A DNA stretch of 64,000 nucleotides from Saussurea involucrata (lineage: Eukaryota; Streptophyta; Magnoliopsida; Asterales; Asteraceae), in the NCBI GenBank assembly GCA_033807775.1, contig CM066322.1:19643001-19707000 (forward strand). The letters are read 5' to 3'. The notes under the pieces are model-generated. The model saw only the letters and a list, made by a program, of their open reading frames with translations, did not search any database and was not told the origin of the DNA. Shown piece by piece: positions 47,574 to 57,805 of this stretch. Numbering within the stretch: position 1 is the stretch's first letter; every line of letters starts with the position of its first letter. A program made the position numbers and the translations under genes.

Positions 47574-48333
47574 GAGAGAGATATGTTTGAAAGAGAAGAG
47601 ATAGTTGCAGGTTTGAATGGTGAGAAAAGAGTGGGAAGGAAGTGAAGGGAGGTATGTATATATAGGGAAAGGATCAGATACCGTGATGATGAGTTTGTAT
47701 GGGGAGAGGAGACATGCGGCTCATGAGGTGAAAAGATTGTTGGGAATCGGGACACGGAACGGCGGATAGGCGAAGGGTCTGACACAACTGCAATTGAGTG
47801 GTCACAAGTGGGCTTTGGGAACCGTGTGGATCGGTGTAGGCTCGGTGATGCTTCGGTGGAGGATTCGGTGTTCGTTCGGGAGACGATCGGTGGAAGTTCG
47901 GTGTTCGTTCGGGAGACGATCGGTGGAAGTTCGGTGGAAATGGGACATCGGTGGTAGAATGGTTTCACCGATTTGGATGAGGTCCACCGAAATGGGACTT
48001 CGGTGGTAGAATGGATTCATCAACTTTGGAAAGTACCACCGAAATGGGACTTCGGTGGTGGAAGGTTTTCACCGATTGGAGACGTCCACCGAAATGAGAC
48101 TTCGGTGGTGGACAAGTTTCACCGATTTGAGAATTTTCACCGAAATGGGCTTCGGTGGTAGACACGCTTCACCGATGCAGGAGATTATCACCGAAATTGG
48201 ACTTCGGTGTTGGAAAAGAGATAGAAATGATTTAACACATAGATTTGTCCACCGATGAGAGATCGGTGGAGAGAGAGAGAAGTAGATAAGAAGGTGTCCA
48301 CCGATGTGAGATCGGTGGAGCATGAACACATGT
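47574..48333 (-). repeat. pol-to-3'ORF spacer filled with CACCGA/TCGGTG hairpin units
   Basis: From about 47820 to 48320 the unit CCACCGAAATGGGACTTCGG and its variants recur with spacers of about 45-60 bp. A second short repeat, GTTCGTTCGGGAGACGATCG, occurs twice at 47868-47930. Left of 47820 is ordinary leader-like DNA before the ATG at 47573. Small frames here on both strands are repeat products. Confidence 0.88.
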
Positions 48334-51300
48334 TTATTCTTGGAAATTGCACATCCCAAGTTCACTGATGAGAAAGTTGAACCTGGTTTCATCAAGAGGT
48401 TTGGTGAAAATATCAGCAAGCTGCAAATCGGTGGGAATGAAGTGCAGTTCAATGTCACCTTTGGAAATGTGGTCCCTGATGAAATGATACCTGATATCGA
48501 TGTGTTTAGATCTAGAGTGAAGAACAGGATTATTTGCTATAGCTATAGCACTGGAATTATCACACAGAATTGGGACTTTAGAAAAGAATTGATTATAGTC
48601 CCTTAGTTGGTTTCTCATCCATAGAATCTGAGCACAGCAGCTCCCAGCAGCTACATATTCAGCCTCAGCAGTAGAGGTTGATACAGAGTTTTGTTTCTTG
48701 CTGGACCAACTTACCAATTTTCCCCCAAGGAGCTGACAGCTTCCTGTAGTACTCTTTCTATCAATCTGGGAACCTGCATAGTCTGAATCTGAATAACCAA
48801 TTAGTTCAAAACCCGAGTCTTTGGGATACCAAATACCCAAGTGCAGTGTGCCCTTAAGATACCGAAAAATTCGTTTTACAGCCTTTAAATGTGATACTTT
48901 AGGATTGGCCTGATAACGAGCACATAGACAGGTAGCAAACATTATATCCGGTCTGCTAGCAGTTAGGTAAAGAAGAGAGCCTATCATACCTCGGTAAAGA
49001 GTAACATCCACAGATTCACCTTTTAGATCAGCACACAGTTTCAAGGGAGGTGCCATGGGAGTTTTCATAGGAGAGCTATCTAGAAAGTTAAATTTCTTCA
49101 GAAGGTCCCGAATATATTTGCTTTGATTTATAAAAATCCCTTCTGAAGATTGTTTGACTTGAAGGCCCAAGAAAAATGTAAGCTCTCCCATCATGCTCAT
49201 CTCATATTCACTCATCATGAGAGAAGCAAACTCATCACATAGGCATTCATCAGTGGCACCAAAGATGATGTCATCAACATAGATTTGAACAAGAATGATA
49301 TTACCTGAGGTTTCTTTGATGAAGAGAGTATTGTCAATTTTACCTCTGGAATATCCATGCTTGAGAAGAAAGTTGGCAAGAGTGTCATACCAAGCACGTG
49401 GAGCTTGCTTGAGACCATACAAAGCTTTGTCAAGTCTGTACACATAGTCTGGATGAGCTGGGTCTTCAAAGCCAGGAGGTTGTTTCACATAGACTTCCTC
49501 TGCAAGTTCCCCATTTAGAAAGGCACTTTTGACATCCATTTGAAAGACCCTAAAATTTCGGTAGGCAGCATGAGCCAGAAAGATCCTTATAGCTTCAAGT
49601 CTTGCAACAGGGGCAAATGTTTCATCATAGTCAATGCCTTCTTCCTGTCTGTATCCTTGAGCTACTAATCGGGCCTTGTTCCTGATAACAGTACCATCTT
49701 CATCCATTTTGTTCCTGAATACCCACTTGGTTCCAATGATTGTCTTGTTTCTGGGTTTGGGAACCAATCTCCAAACTTTATTTCTCTGGAACTGAGAAAG
49801 TTCTTCTTGCATGGCAGTGATCCAACAAGGATCTGATAGAGCTTCATCCACTTTCTTGGGTTCAGAGAGAGAGAGGAAATTCACATAGAGACAAATATTT
49901 CCAACTCCTCTGCGGGTTTGGACACCTGCTTGTTGATCACCAATAATTTGATCTATGGGGTGATCTTTGGTCCATTTTAGAGCAGGGGGTAAAGGTGATG
50001 GGGTATGAGGAGTAGAGTGAACTGGAGTAGTGGGATCAGAGGTTTGGTGTAAGATGGGATTTTCGGTAGTGGAAGCCATGTGATTTTCGGTGGGATTAGG
50101 GATGGAAGAAGGGCTTCGGTGTGGAGTTTCGGTGGGAATAGGAAAATCGGTGTGAGAGATGGGTTGATCAATTTCGGTGGGAGAGAGTGATCCAGCTGGG
50201 TTTTTTGAGGTGGATGGATTTGAGGGAATAGAGGAGATATCGGTGGAAGTGACTAAGGGGGTATCACCAATACATGATGAGATCCATCTGTGTAAATCAT
50301 CCTCATCACTTGAAAGTGATGAACATCTGAGATCATCAAACTTGACATGAATGGACTCATCAATGCATTTTCTTCTGAGATTGTACACCCTATAAGCTTT
50401 GGAGGATAAGGAGTACCCAACAAATATTCCCTCATCTGCCTTGGGATCAAACTTCCCAAGATTTTCACGATCATTAAGAATAAAGCAGATACACCCAAAG
50501 ACATGAAGAAAGCCAATATTTGGTTTTCTGCCATGAAAAACTTCATACGGGGTTTTATCATGTCTTTTGGATATTACTGACCTGTTTTGAGTGAAGCAGG
50601 CAGTATTCACAGCTTCGGCCCAAAAATAGATGGGGAGATTTGATTCACTCAGCATGGATCTAGCGGCCTCACACAGTATTCTGTTTTTCCTTTCCACCAC
50701 TCCATTTTGTTGAGGAGTACGAACAGCAGAGAAGTTCTGAGAGATCCCTTTCTTGGTGAAGAAGTCTTCAAGAGCACTATTTCGGAATTCAGTGCCATTG
50801 TCACTCCTTACCGAGCGGACAAGCTGGCCATTGAGAACTTCATTTTTCTTGACAAAGTTGATGATTTCTTCAGTGGCATCACTTTTGTACCTGAGAAAGA
50901 ACACCCAAGTATATCTGGTAAATTCATCAACAATCACAAGAATATACCTTTTGCCTCCAAGACTTGGAGTGCTGACTGGTCCACATAGATCCATGTGCAG
51001 CAATTGAAGAGGAAGAGTGATGGAAGAGCATTGCTTCGTCTTGAAGGATGTTTTGGTGAGCTTTCCCTTTTCACATGCATCACACAGCTTCTCTTTGACA
51101 AAGTTCAACTTTGGCATGCCCGTCACCAGCTCTTTGTTGGAGATTTTATGCAAGGTCTTGAAGTTTAGATGAGAGAGACGTTTGTGCCACAACCAGTTTC
51201 TTTTGGATGCATCATTTGACACAAAGCAGACATTTGAAGAAGAATTGGATTGTCCCATATCTATGACGTAGACATTTTCCATCCGTCTTCCCGATAACAC

Positions 51301-51639
51301 CACATTGAATTGTTTGTCTACCACGGAGCAGACACAAAGTTCAAAGATAACTTTGTATCCAAGATCACACAGTTGGCTAATGCTGAGGAGGTTATGCATG
51401 AGGCCGTCCACAAAAGCCACTTTATTGAAGGTTACAGATCCATTAGAGAGAGTTCCGTATCCTTTGGTGTAACCCTTAGAATTATCACCAAAAGTTACAT
51501 ATGGACCTTTTCCCGGCACATAGTTGATGAGAAGAGACTTGTTTCCCGTCATGTGGCGTGAGCACCCGCTGTCTAAATACCAAATTTGATGGTGCTCAAA
51601 AGCCTGCATGCAAACACATATTAGTTCTTTGGTACCCAT
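48334..51639 (-). CDS. pol: Sirevirus pol polyprotein (protease, integrase, reverse transcriptase, RNase H), 1101 aa, intact
   Basis: It supplies the enzymes for processing, reverse transcription and integration of the element. In order: aspartic protease DSGCSRHMTG at 23-32; integrase zinc finger with WHKRLSH near 151-157 and CDAC at 186-189; integrase core with D217, D280 (VRSDNGTEF) and E316, a D,D-35-E triad; a Ser/Pro/Thr-rich linker about 445-555; reverse transcriptase with FQMDVKSAFLNG near 699-710 and YVDD at 787-790; RNase H with GYSDSDYAG near 948-956 and STAEAEYVA. It ends with the usual LADIFTKPL region. All catalytic motifs are present with no internal stop. The first ATG overlaps the gag end by 19 bp in the -1 frame. 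Confidence 0.96.
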   Translation of the reverse strand: MGTKELICVCMQAFEHHQIWYLDSGCSRHMTGNKSLLINYVPGKGPYVTFGDNSKGYTKGYGTLSNGSVTFNKVAFVDGLMHNLLSISQLCDLGYKVIFELCVCSVVDKQFNVVLSGRRMENVYVIDMGQSNSSSNVCFVSNDASKRNWLWHKRLSHLNFKTLHKISNKELVTGMPKLNFVKEKLCDACEKGKLTKTSFKTKQCSSITLPLQLLHMDLCGPVSTPSLGGKRYILVIVDEFTRYTWVFFLRYKSDATEEIINFVKKNEVLNGQLVRSVRSDNGTEFRNSALEDFFTKKGISQNFSAVRTPQQNGVVERKNRILCEAARSMLSESNLPIYFWAEAVNTACFTQNRSVISKRHDKTPYEVFHGRKPNIGFLHVFGCICFILNDRENLGKFDPKADEGIFVGYSLSSKAYRVYNLRRKCIDESIHVKFDDLRCSSLSSDEDDLHRWISSCIGDTPLVTSTDISSIPSNPSTSKNPAGSLSPTEIDQPISHTDFPIPTETPHRSPSSIPNPTENHMASTTENPILHQTSDPTTPVHSTPHTPSPLPPALKWTKDHPIDQIIGDQQAGVQTRRGVGNICLYVNFLSLSEPKKVDEALSDPCWITAMQEELSQFQRNKVWRLVPKPRNKTIIGTKWVFRNKMDEDGTVIRNKARLVAQGYRQEEGIDYDETFAPVARLEAIRIFLAHAAYRNFRVFQMDVKSAFLNGELAEEVYVKQPPGFEDPAHPDYVYRLDKALYGLKQAPRAWYDTLANFLLKHGYSRGKIDNTLFIKETSGNIILVQIYVDDIIFGATDECLCDEFASLMMSEYEMSMMGELTFFLGLQVKQSSEGIFINQSKYIRDLLKKFNFLDSSPMKTPMAPPLKLCADLKGESVDVTLYRGMIGSLLYLTASRPDIMFATCLCARYQANPKVSHLKAVKRIFRYLKGTLHLGIWYPKDSGFELIGYSDSDYAGSQIDRKSTTGSCQLLGGKLVSWSSKKQNSVSTSTAEAEYVAAGSCCAQILWMRNQLRDYNQFFSKVPILCDNSSAIAIANNPVLHSRSKHIDIRYHFIRDHISKGDIELHFIPTDLQLADIFTKPLDETRFNFLISELGMCNFQE

Positions 51640-54302
51640 TTTGTAATGGGTCCTTTGGGGTTAGAAGAGCATGATTCCTTAAGCTTGGATCTATCAATCC
51701 TATCCTTGGGACAGTCCTTAGCCATATGAAAAGTGTCACCACAGTTATAGCATTTTCTATAGATAAACACCTTTTTAGCATTTTTCATGTTTTGGCTTTT
51801 ATCATTTGTTCTTATAACCTTGTTAGAGGAGAACAGAGCAGGAGGCTTGGACCCAAGGATTCCTTTGGATAAATCTTTGGAGGTTGATTTTCTTAAAAGC
51901 ACAGATCTAGGAACATAAGTGTTGTTAGAGGGAATGTTTGGGGTAAAACTTTTAGGATGGGAGCTTGCCATGCAGTTGACCACCGATTTTCCTTTGTCGG
52001 CACAGGAGATCCTTTTTGAGTGAACAGGAGTTTCTCTTTTGGGGATCTTTGAGGGCTTAGGTTCGGTGTAGGTATCTATGTGAATAGATTTTAACACTTC
52101 ATGAAGAGGAATTGGAGGGTCATAGATTGAGGGATTGGTGGGCACAAAGGGGATAAGATCGGTGGGTTTAGATCTTTTGGAAGAATTAGCTTTTGAAGAG
52201 TTTGAGGAGGAGGCTTCATCCATGGCCGAAAATTTGAGCTGATCATGGATGGGTTTAGAAACGTCATTTGAATCTTGCTTCTCAATGACTTGCAATGAGG
52301 AGTCTTTGGCCTTTAAGGATATGCCATACTTTAAGGCTTCACACAGATCTAACGAGTTCAAAGAGATGGAATCACAAGAGCTAGAATCAGAGAGATCATC
52401 ACATGCATTGGTGGGGGGAACAAGAGCAAGAGTGGACTCACAAACATCAGTTTTTCCAAATCCTAGACCGAACTTGTTTGAACTACAGATTTGACTTTGA
52501 AAGATTTGTTCAAGATTTTTGGAAGAGCTTGACCATTTTTTGATGACTTCTTGTTCCCTTTTTAGTTTCTTAAACAGAGAGTTCTTTTCTTTTGAGATCA
52601 CATGATTTATTGTTTTCAAGTCCTCAAGCTCATTTTTGATATCCTCAAACCTTTTAAGCTTAGACATGCAAATTTCAAGTTCAGCTTTGAGCTCTTTCAC
52701 TTGAGCAGATTTTCTATTCTTACTGTCTTTAACAGAATAAAAATCTTGAGTTAAAGATTCATAGGCATTGATTTTTTCAATATCAGACATATTATTGAAG
52801 GGATGTACCTGAGCGTAGGCTGTGGAGAACCCAGTTGCCACTAGAGCCATAGGTGAGGTGGCCTTTTCGGAAACTTCCATTTCTTCTGAGATGGCCACGA
52901 AGCATCTATTCTGAGAATCACTGTCGGAGGTGTCTTCGTCGTCCCAATCGTGGGTTTCTGCCATGAGACCCTTCCCTTTTCTCTCTAGACCCTCACTCCT
53001 TTCCTTCTCTTTCTTGTACTTGGCCTTGTATTTCTCAGCACGCTCCTGATGATTTAAGAAGGATGGTGGGGACTCCTTTTTGGGAAAGGTTGATTTGAAA
53101 GGCATGTGTTTGGATTTTTCCCTTTTTGAAGAGGGATTGTCAGAAGAAGTAAATCTGGACTTGGAGATACGCTTGCTTCTACACTCAGATGCAAAATGTC
53201 CTTTCTTGCCACAGTTGTAGCATTCCTCATTAGACTTGTCAGAAGAAGTTTTGAAAGATGAAGTTTTTCTAAGACTTCGAGATTTGTTGAAGGGACGAAA
53301 CTTGTGTTTAGAACCGGCCATCATTGCCATCTCATCCGACAACTGTTCAACCATGATATCCTCACCTTCATCATCAGCATCACTAAGATATGCTTCCGTT
53401 TGGTGGGTTACATTTGTTTGGCTGTCATTGTCAGAGTCAGATGAAGGATAGGTGATTCTAGGAAGATTTTGAGAATTCTTGGAACTTTCACTAACAAGAG
53501 CTATAGAGGAGCTCTTTATTTCCTTGATGAAAGATTTCCGTTGAAGCTTGGTTTGCTCAAAGTTGAAAAGAGTACCATATAAAACAGTTAAGGGCATGAA
53601 CTCAAGGTCCTTGGTAGTTTTGATGCAAGTACATATATTTTCCCAAAAATCTGGGAGACAATCCATGAACTTGCACAAGACTTCCTCATTATCATAGACT
53701 CTGCCCAACAACTTAAGATCATTTAAAAGAGAGTTGAAGCGGTTATAGAAGCTAGGAAGAGATTCTCCTTTTTCAAAAGAAAATAGTTCATACTTTCTGA
53801 TAAGACCAATCTTTTTACATTTCTTGACTTCCTCTGTACCTTCGTACAGAACACATAGAGTGGTCCACATTTCTTTGGCAGTTTCAAAGTTCACCAAAGA
53901 GTGGTAGACCTCATCAGGAAGAGAGAGAGCAATAATAGCTCTTACCTTGGAGTCAAGAGTAACTAAACGTTTTTCCTCATCAGTATACTTTTTAGGATTT
54001 TTGAGAATATACCGACCAGTAGCACTGGATTTTTCCTCATCAGAATCACTAGAGATTTCCTTTTCAAAGGTTTCTTTACCTGGCCTCTGCGTGTCATAGC
54101 GAGCCCAAACTCTGGGGATAATGGGTCCCTCGTTGAGAATGGTTGGATATCTAGTATCCACTCCTTCCATGAATAGCATCATGCGGCTTTTCCACAAAGA
54201 GAAGTTGTTGGGATTGAACTTAGGAGGTTTTGAAATGGAGCCATTTTCAGAGAAGTTATTTTGAAAAGAGTTTTCAACAGTAGAAGAAGAAGAGGCAGCC
54301 AT
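51621..54302 (-). CDS. gag: Sirevirus gag polyprotein, 893 aa, intact
   Basis: Structural protein of the cytoplasmic virus-like particle that packages the element RNA. The N-terminal part (about 25-250) contains FNPNNFSLWKSRMMLFMEG and LVNFETAKEMWTTLCVLYEG, the UBN2-type copia gag fold. A first CCHC zinc knuckle CYNCGKKGHFASEC is at 361-374. Basic and then coiled-coil-like regions follow (about 510-610). A second knuckle CYNCGDTFHMAKDC is at 851-864, followed by KWVPKN at the end. Two knuckles almost 480 residues apart and a length near 900 are much more than the roughly 300-500 residues of most copia gags. The ATG is only 45 bp from the 5' LTR. Confidence 0.94.
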   Translation of the reverse strand: MAASSSSTVENSFQNNFSENGSISKPPKFNPNNFSLWKSRMMLFMEGVDTRYPTILNEGPIIPRVWARYDTQRPGKETFEKEISSDSDEEKSSATGRYILKNPKKYTDEEKRLVTLDSKVRAIIALSLPDEVYHSLVNFETAKEMWTTLCVLYEGTEEVKKCKKIGLIRKYELFSFEKGESLPSFYNRFNSLLNDLKLLGRVYDNEEVLCKFMDCLPDFWENICTCIKTTKDLEFMPLTVLYGTLFNFEQTKLQRKSFIKEIKSSSIALVSESSKNSQNLPRITYPSSDSDNDSQTNVTHQTEAYLSDADDEGEDIMVEQLSDEMAMMAGSKHKFRPFNKSRSLRKTSSFKTSSDKSNEECYNCGKKGHFASECRSKRISKSRFTSSDNPSSKREKSKHMPFKSTFPKKESPPSFLNHQERAEKYKAKYKKEKERSEGLERKGKGLMAETHDWDDEDTSDSDSQNRCFVAISEEMEVSEKATSPMALVATGFSTAYAQVHPFNNMSDIEKINAYESLTQDFYSVKDSKNRKSAQVKELKAELEICMSKLKRFEDIKNELEDLKTINHVISKEKNSLFKKLKREQEVIKKWSSSSKNLEQIFQSQICSSNKFGLGFGKTDVCESTLALVPPTNACDDLSDSSSCDSISLNSLDLCEALKYGISLKAKDSSLQVIEKQDSNDVSKPIHDQLKFSAMDEASSSNSSKANSSKRSKPTDLIPFVPTNPSIYDPPIPLHEVLKSIHIDTYTEPKPSKIPKRETPVHSKRISCADKGKSVVNCMASSHPKSFTPNIPSNNTYVPRSVLLRKSTSKDLSKGILGSKPPALFSSNKVIRTNDKSQNMKNAKKVFIYRKCYNCGDTFHMAKDCPKDRIDRSKLKESCSSNPKGPITKWVPKN

Positions 54303-54333
54303 CGCAGATCAAGTTTATGGAATTAAACTTTCT

Positions 54334-54345
54334 GCTCTGATACCA
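54334..54345 (-). other. Primer-binding site of the Sirevirus
   Basis: TGGTATCAGAGC on the minus strand, two bases from the 5' LTR, Met-tRNA type. Confidence 0.95.
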
Positions 54346-54347
54346 CT

Positions 54348-55422
54348 TGTTAGTCCCAGATGGCTTAACAAGTATTGTAGAAGGGGGGGGTTGAATACAA
54401 TACACAAAAATTTCACAATTTTAATTCTTATATTTGAAAAACTTTCAAAAGAATTACACACAGAAAACTTAAGATTGTTGCGGAAAAGAACAGATAAACT
54501 ATTCTAACAATCTTACACAAAGTATACAACAAAACAACTAAGAACACTAAGAGCAAAGCTATTGAGTTTTAAGGCTTAAAAGAAGGTTTCTTGCACTGAG
54601 AGAATTTCTTGAAAGCGTGAGAATTGCATGAAGAGCACTTCTCCTTTTATAGTGCCAAGGAGTGCCCAAGCATTAAATGCTTGGGACACTTGTCATCTTC
54701 ACATATGCTGATAATGTTGACTTCAGGAGAACTGTGAAGTCCTTGTCACTTTTCACTAGGTGCAGACAGAGTAGCTTGAGCAGATAATAGGGACCTTAAC
54801 TGAAAGTGGATAAAGAGACAAACTGTCACTTTTCTCTGCTGGAGGATATTGTCCCATAATAAATGATCTTCTGTTTTGAGCGTTTAGCACCGAAGTGGTT
54901 TCCACCGAGATTGAGAAATCTTCGGTGGAAAGAAGACTAGTCCACCGAAATTGCAAGCATGTTTCGGTGGTAAGAGGACCACCGAAATTGCAAGCATGTT
55001 TCGGTGGTGAGAGGACCACCGAAATTGCAAGCATGTTTCGGTGGTGAGAGGACCACCGAAATTGCAAGCATGTTTCGGTGGTGAGAGAAGCACCGAAAGA
55101 GTCATCGGTGGAGGATGGGGCCACCGAAACTGTCCATGCACTTCGGTGGGAGAAGGCCACCGAAAATGTCCTATAAATTCGGTGGAGAGAAGGCCACCGA
55201 AATGTCAAGGAATTTCGGTGGTGATGACTTGTTTGAATGTTTGCCGAGTCTTCTATTTTCCACAAGTAGAGAGTCTTCAAGCTTGGTTTCGGTTGATCTT
55301 CGACTTCACCGAACATTTGATATCTTGTACAAGTCATTCAAAGAACTGAACTAAAATATTCTAAGTAGGAGTTTTAGGGGAAAACATCGGTGAGTCAATT
55401 TCAAATCCTTGGTGACCCAACA
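54348..55422 (-). repeat. 5' LTR (right) of the Sirevirus
   Basis: 1075 bp, near-identical to the left LTR. In transcription sense U3 runs from 55422 down to the TATA box, with the CACCGA array at 54880-55230. Confidence 0.96.
54644..54651 (-). promoter_or_regulatory. TATA box of the Sirevirus 5' LTR
   Basis: TATAAAAG on the minus strand in the context CACTATAAAAGG. It lies about 300 bp before the end of the LTR in transcription sense. The same box is at 43384-43391 in the 3' LTR. Confidence 0.75.
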
Positions 55423-55834
55423 ACAACTTAGTCACCCAAACCGATTCTTAAACAATTCCCAGATTCAAAAATACAAATGCAATCATTTCCATGATGCTTA
55501 ACACACACACAGACCCAAAAATCGGTTTCTAAACCCCGAAACAGAAAAGCTAAGGAGAAGAGGGTCTTTGATTGCTTACCTGAATTTTGATGCAAGAAGA
55601 ATCCTTCTTCACTTCTCTCCAAACCGCAAGAATCGTCAAATTCCTCCCTCCCTCTCACTCTGCGTTTTCCAGCCGCCACACACACCAAAAGTATGATTTA
55701 GAAAGTTTCCCCCTAGGGTTTTGTGCCCCTTTAAATGCTCTTTCCCTTAATTACCAATTGATCCCTAAAGTTCCAACATTTTATATTTAACACAAAACAT
55801 AGAATTCCTTTCAGAAAGAGGCCTGGTCGTTACA

Positions 55835-57805
55835 ATACTTCCCCCTCAAAAGAATTCCGTCCCCGGAATTCCATTTTCGAAAAGGTGAGGGTATCTGGAC
55901 TTCATACCTGACTCTACTTCCCACGTTGCCTCTCGTCCCTTATGCTACCTCCACAGAACTTTTACTAACCAGACTTAGTCCACTTTACCTATCCCTTAAA
56001 CCTCAAGGTTCAACAGTCTTATGTTTTCAATCCAACTACTCAGTTCTACTCGGTTACCCCAAACCATTTAGATGAGAACATAACCGCACCCCACACTTTG
56101 CGACCGCCCTCGGCGAGTCGCCACTTTGCTAAAACGTGCCATCTTGCACTATTTACTTGCACCCTCTTCGATCACCATACTCGCTTACAACTACCTGATA
56201 AACCAAGGTCAACCGCACATTCATTTGCTCGCTTCCGTCCACACAACGGAACTCACGGTTTTAGAACACGTCCAAATAAGGTCTCGCATACATTTATACT
56301 TCCTTAAGAGAAAGAACTTGGCGAAAATTTCCCGCCATAACACAAGAATCTTTAACTAGGAAAAATTCACTCACTAACCACTTGGCGCACAGCCAACCTT
56401 GTACATCCCGACAAGCTCACACCTAGGAGTTCCCTCCTCGGGTACGTAAATTTTCTAGATTACTTCTTCCAATCGACATACGACTAAGTCGATTATACTC
56501 TCTCCCCGAATCACATCGGCTACAGCTTGACACTATTTCATACGTTCTCATCACTTCACACTTAACGTGACCATAAACAGAAGAACTTCCATGATTCCTC
56601 ATTGAAGCATTCACCTATCCGACTTGACTTATCCTTAAGGCTCATCAATTTCTCACTGCTAGCTACAAACGTCCAGATATATAACATAACTTCGATTTCC
56701 CCCACTCACTAGGAGAAGTAACCATGACCACACTCTACTGTTCTCAATAGCTTACACTGAACGATCAGTTCATTTGAACGTTTCTCACAAGGTCACTAAC
56801 TTACTCATTCAGTTGTCTTATCCACTTCTTTCCTGCACAACAATTCTACACAATTTCCTTCCTCAATACTCTTTCCCAAAAGTCCGCACACTTATCAAGG
56901 ACAATCTACGCAACACTGCACCTATCGGTATTACTGTCAAGTCTACTACTTCTGACTTACTTACTTATTCCGACATACTGTCTTCGCCTCTCCACGTTAG
57001 CGTGGAGCACTGCCCACCAACATTACTCGCCCTTCTCTTCCGACAAATCCCAAGCTGCAAATGCTTTCTCATCACTATACACCACCAAACGGTTGCACTA
57101 ACATTCTAACTTAAGGCTTTCAACTAAAATACCTCGAACTGACACCAGAGTTCGACATCAGTATACATTCTTTAAACTCCAACTTCTACTTTCTCAGACA
57201 ATTCGTTCACACATAAGCAATAACTCACGTTCTTTAAGGATTTCACATCTATTCCACCACATTCTGACTAACACACCCATCATCCTCTTTAACTTCCAAT
57301 GATTCTGAGATTATACTTACTTAGCGACTCACACAACCAAAAACACTTGGTTTCTCATTCGGGTAACCACCCACTACCGCTCCGACATTCTATTCCGATA
57401 ATAACCATATCACAACGCCAACTTCCAAACTACGAGCTCCAACAATCTGGTTAATAGGCCGTACATCTCATCTGAAAACCCCAAAAGCTTCTATCTGATA
57501 CTTTCTTTCTCTCTAACATCACCACCCTACGATACTAGTTGGTACATTTAACTTGGCAACTAATGCCATTACATAACTGTACATTCCTCACTCATAACAT
57601 CACACTGCAGACCAAATCTCTCATGGTCATTCGTACACAATCCACACTTTCCTTCGTATTCTCCCGAATACTACAATCGAGTCTATCTCGCTACGTAGTC
57701 CCTTCCCAACTTGCTGAACTATAACTCACGAGTTCTCCATTAGCTCATACGCAAACATTATAGTTAGCTCTTCACGATTCGTGCCCTTACAAAACAGGGC
57801 ACAAC
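55835..57805 (-). mobile_element. Interior fragment of the old Ty3 element, largely non-coding
   Basis: The first bases form the polypurine tract (CCCCCTCAAAAG on plus). Beyond the pol tail at 55846-55941 I find no gag or pol motif in any frame. C- and T-rich small frames on the plus strand are not supported as genes. The fragment stops at 57806 where another LTR begins. Confidence 0.7.
55846..55941 (-). pseudogene. C-terminal pol remnant of the old Ty3 element
   Basis: The minus strand reads KGREATWEVESGMKSRYPHL then FENGIPGTEFF before TGA at 55846-55848. This is the classic Tekay/Del chromovirus pol end. Just upstream the frame is lost (a stop follows a shifted VEVA segment), so it is a remnant. 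Confidence 0.88.

Larger units (their letters stand above)
43085..55422 (-). mobile_element. Sirevirus-type Ty1/copia retrotransposon, 12.3 kb, apparently intact, target duplication ACAAC
   Basis: LTRs at 43085-44162 (1078 bp) and 54348-55422 (1075 bp) differ by the length of a poly(G) run (11 against 8) and, by eye, two substitutions. ACAAC flanks the element at 43080-43084 and 55423-55427. On the minus strand the order is LTR, primer site, gag (54302-51621), pol (51639-48334), spacer, extra ORF (47573-44460), polypurine tract, LTR. Pol order protease-integrase-RT-RNase H makes it Ty1/copia. The long gag with zinc knuckles and the extra 3' ORF point to the Sirevirus (SIRE/Maximus) lineage. 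All three ORFs are open and the LTRs nearly identical, so this copy is very young. Confidence 0.95.
33961..55834 (-). mobile_element. 3' LTR of an old Ty3 element, split into three pieces by two nested retrotransposons
   Basis: Pieces 33961-34794, 42580-43084 and 55428-55834 become one LTR of about 1.75 kb when the two insertions and one copy of each target duplication are removed. It starts TGTAACAACC and ends GGTCGTTACA in plus orientation. To the right a purine-rich tract (CCCCCTC read on plus) and a pol C-terminus on the minus strand follow, so this is the 3' LTR of a minus-strand element. Its left piece matches the solo LTR at 17844. It carries a TTTGCGCC array. Confidence 0.87.

Noticed and set aside
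47402..48258. Several 60-190 codon frames on both strands between pol and the extra ORF
   Set aside because: They are produced by the CACCGA/TCGGTG hairpin units and lack any conserved domain.
56098..57109. Plus-strand frames of 69-111 codons as host genes
   Set aside because: The region is the minus-strand interior of an old Ty3 element. The frames are Ser/Thr/His-rich by composition and show no domain or splice pattern.
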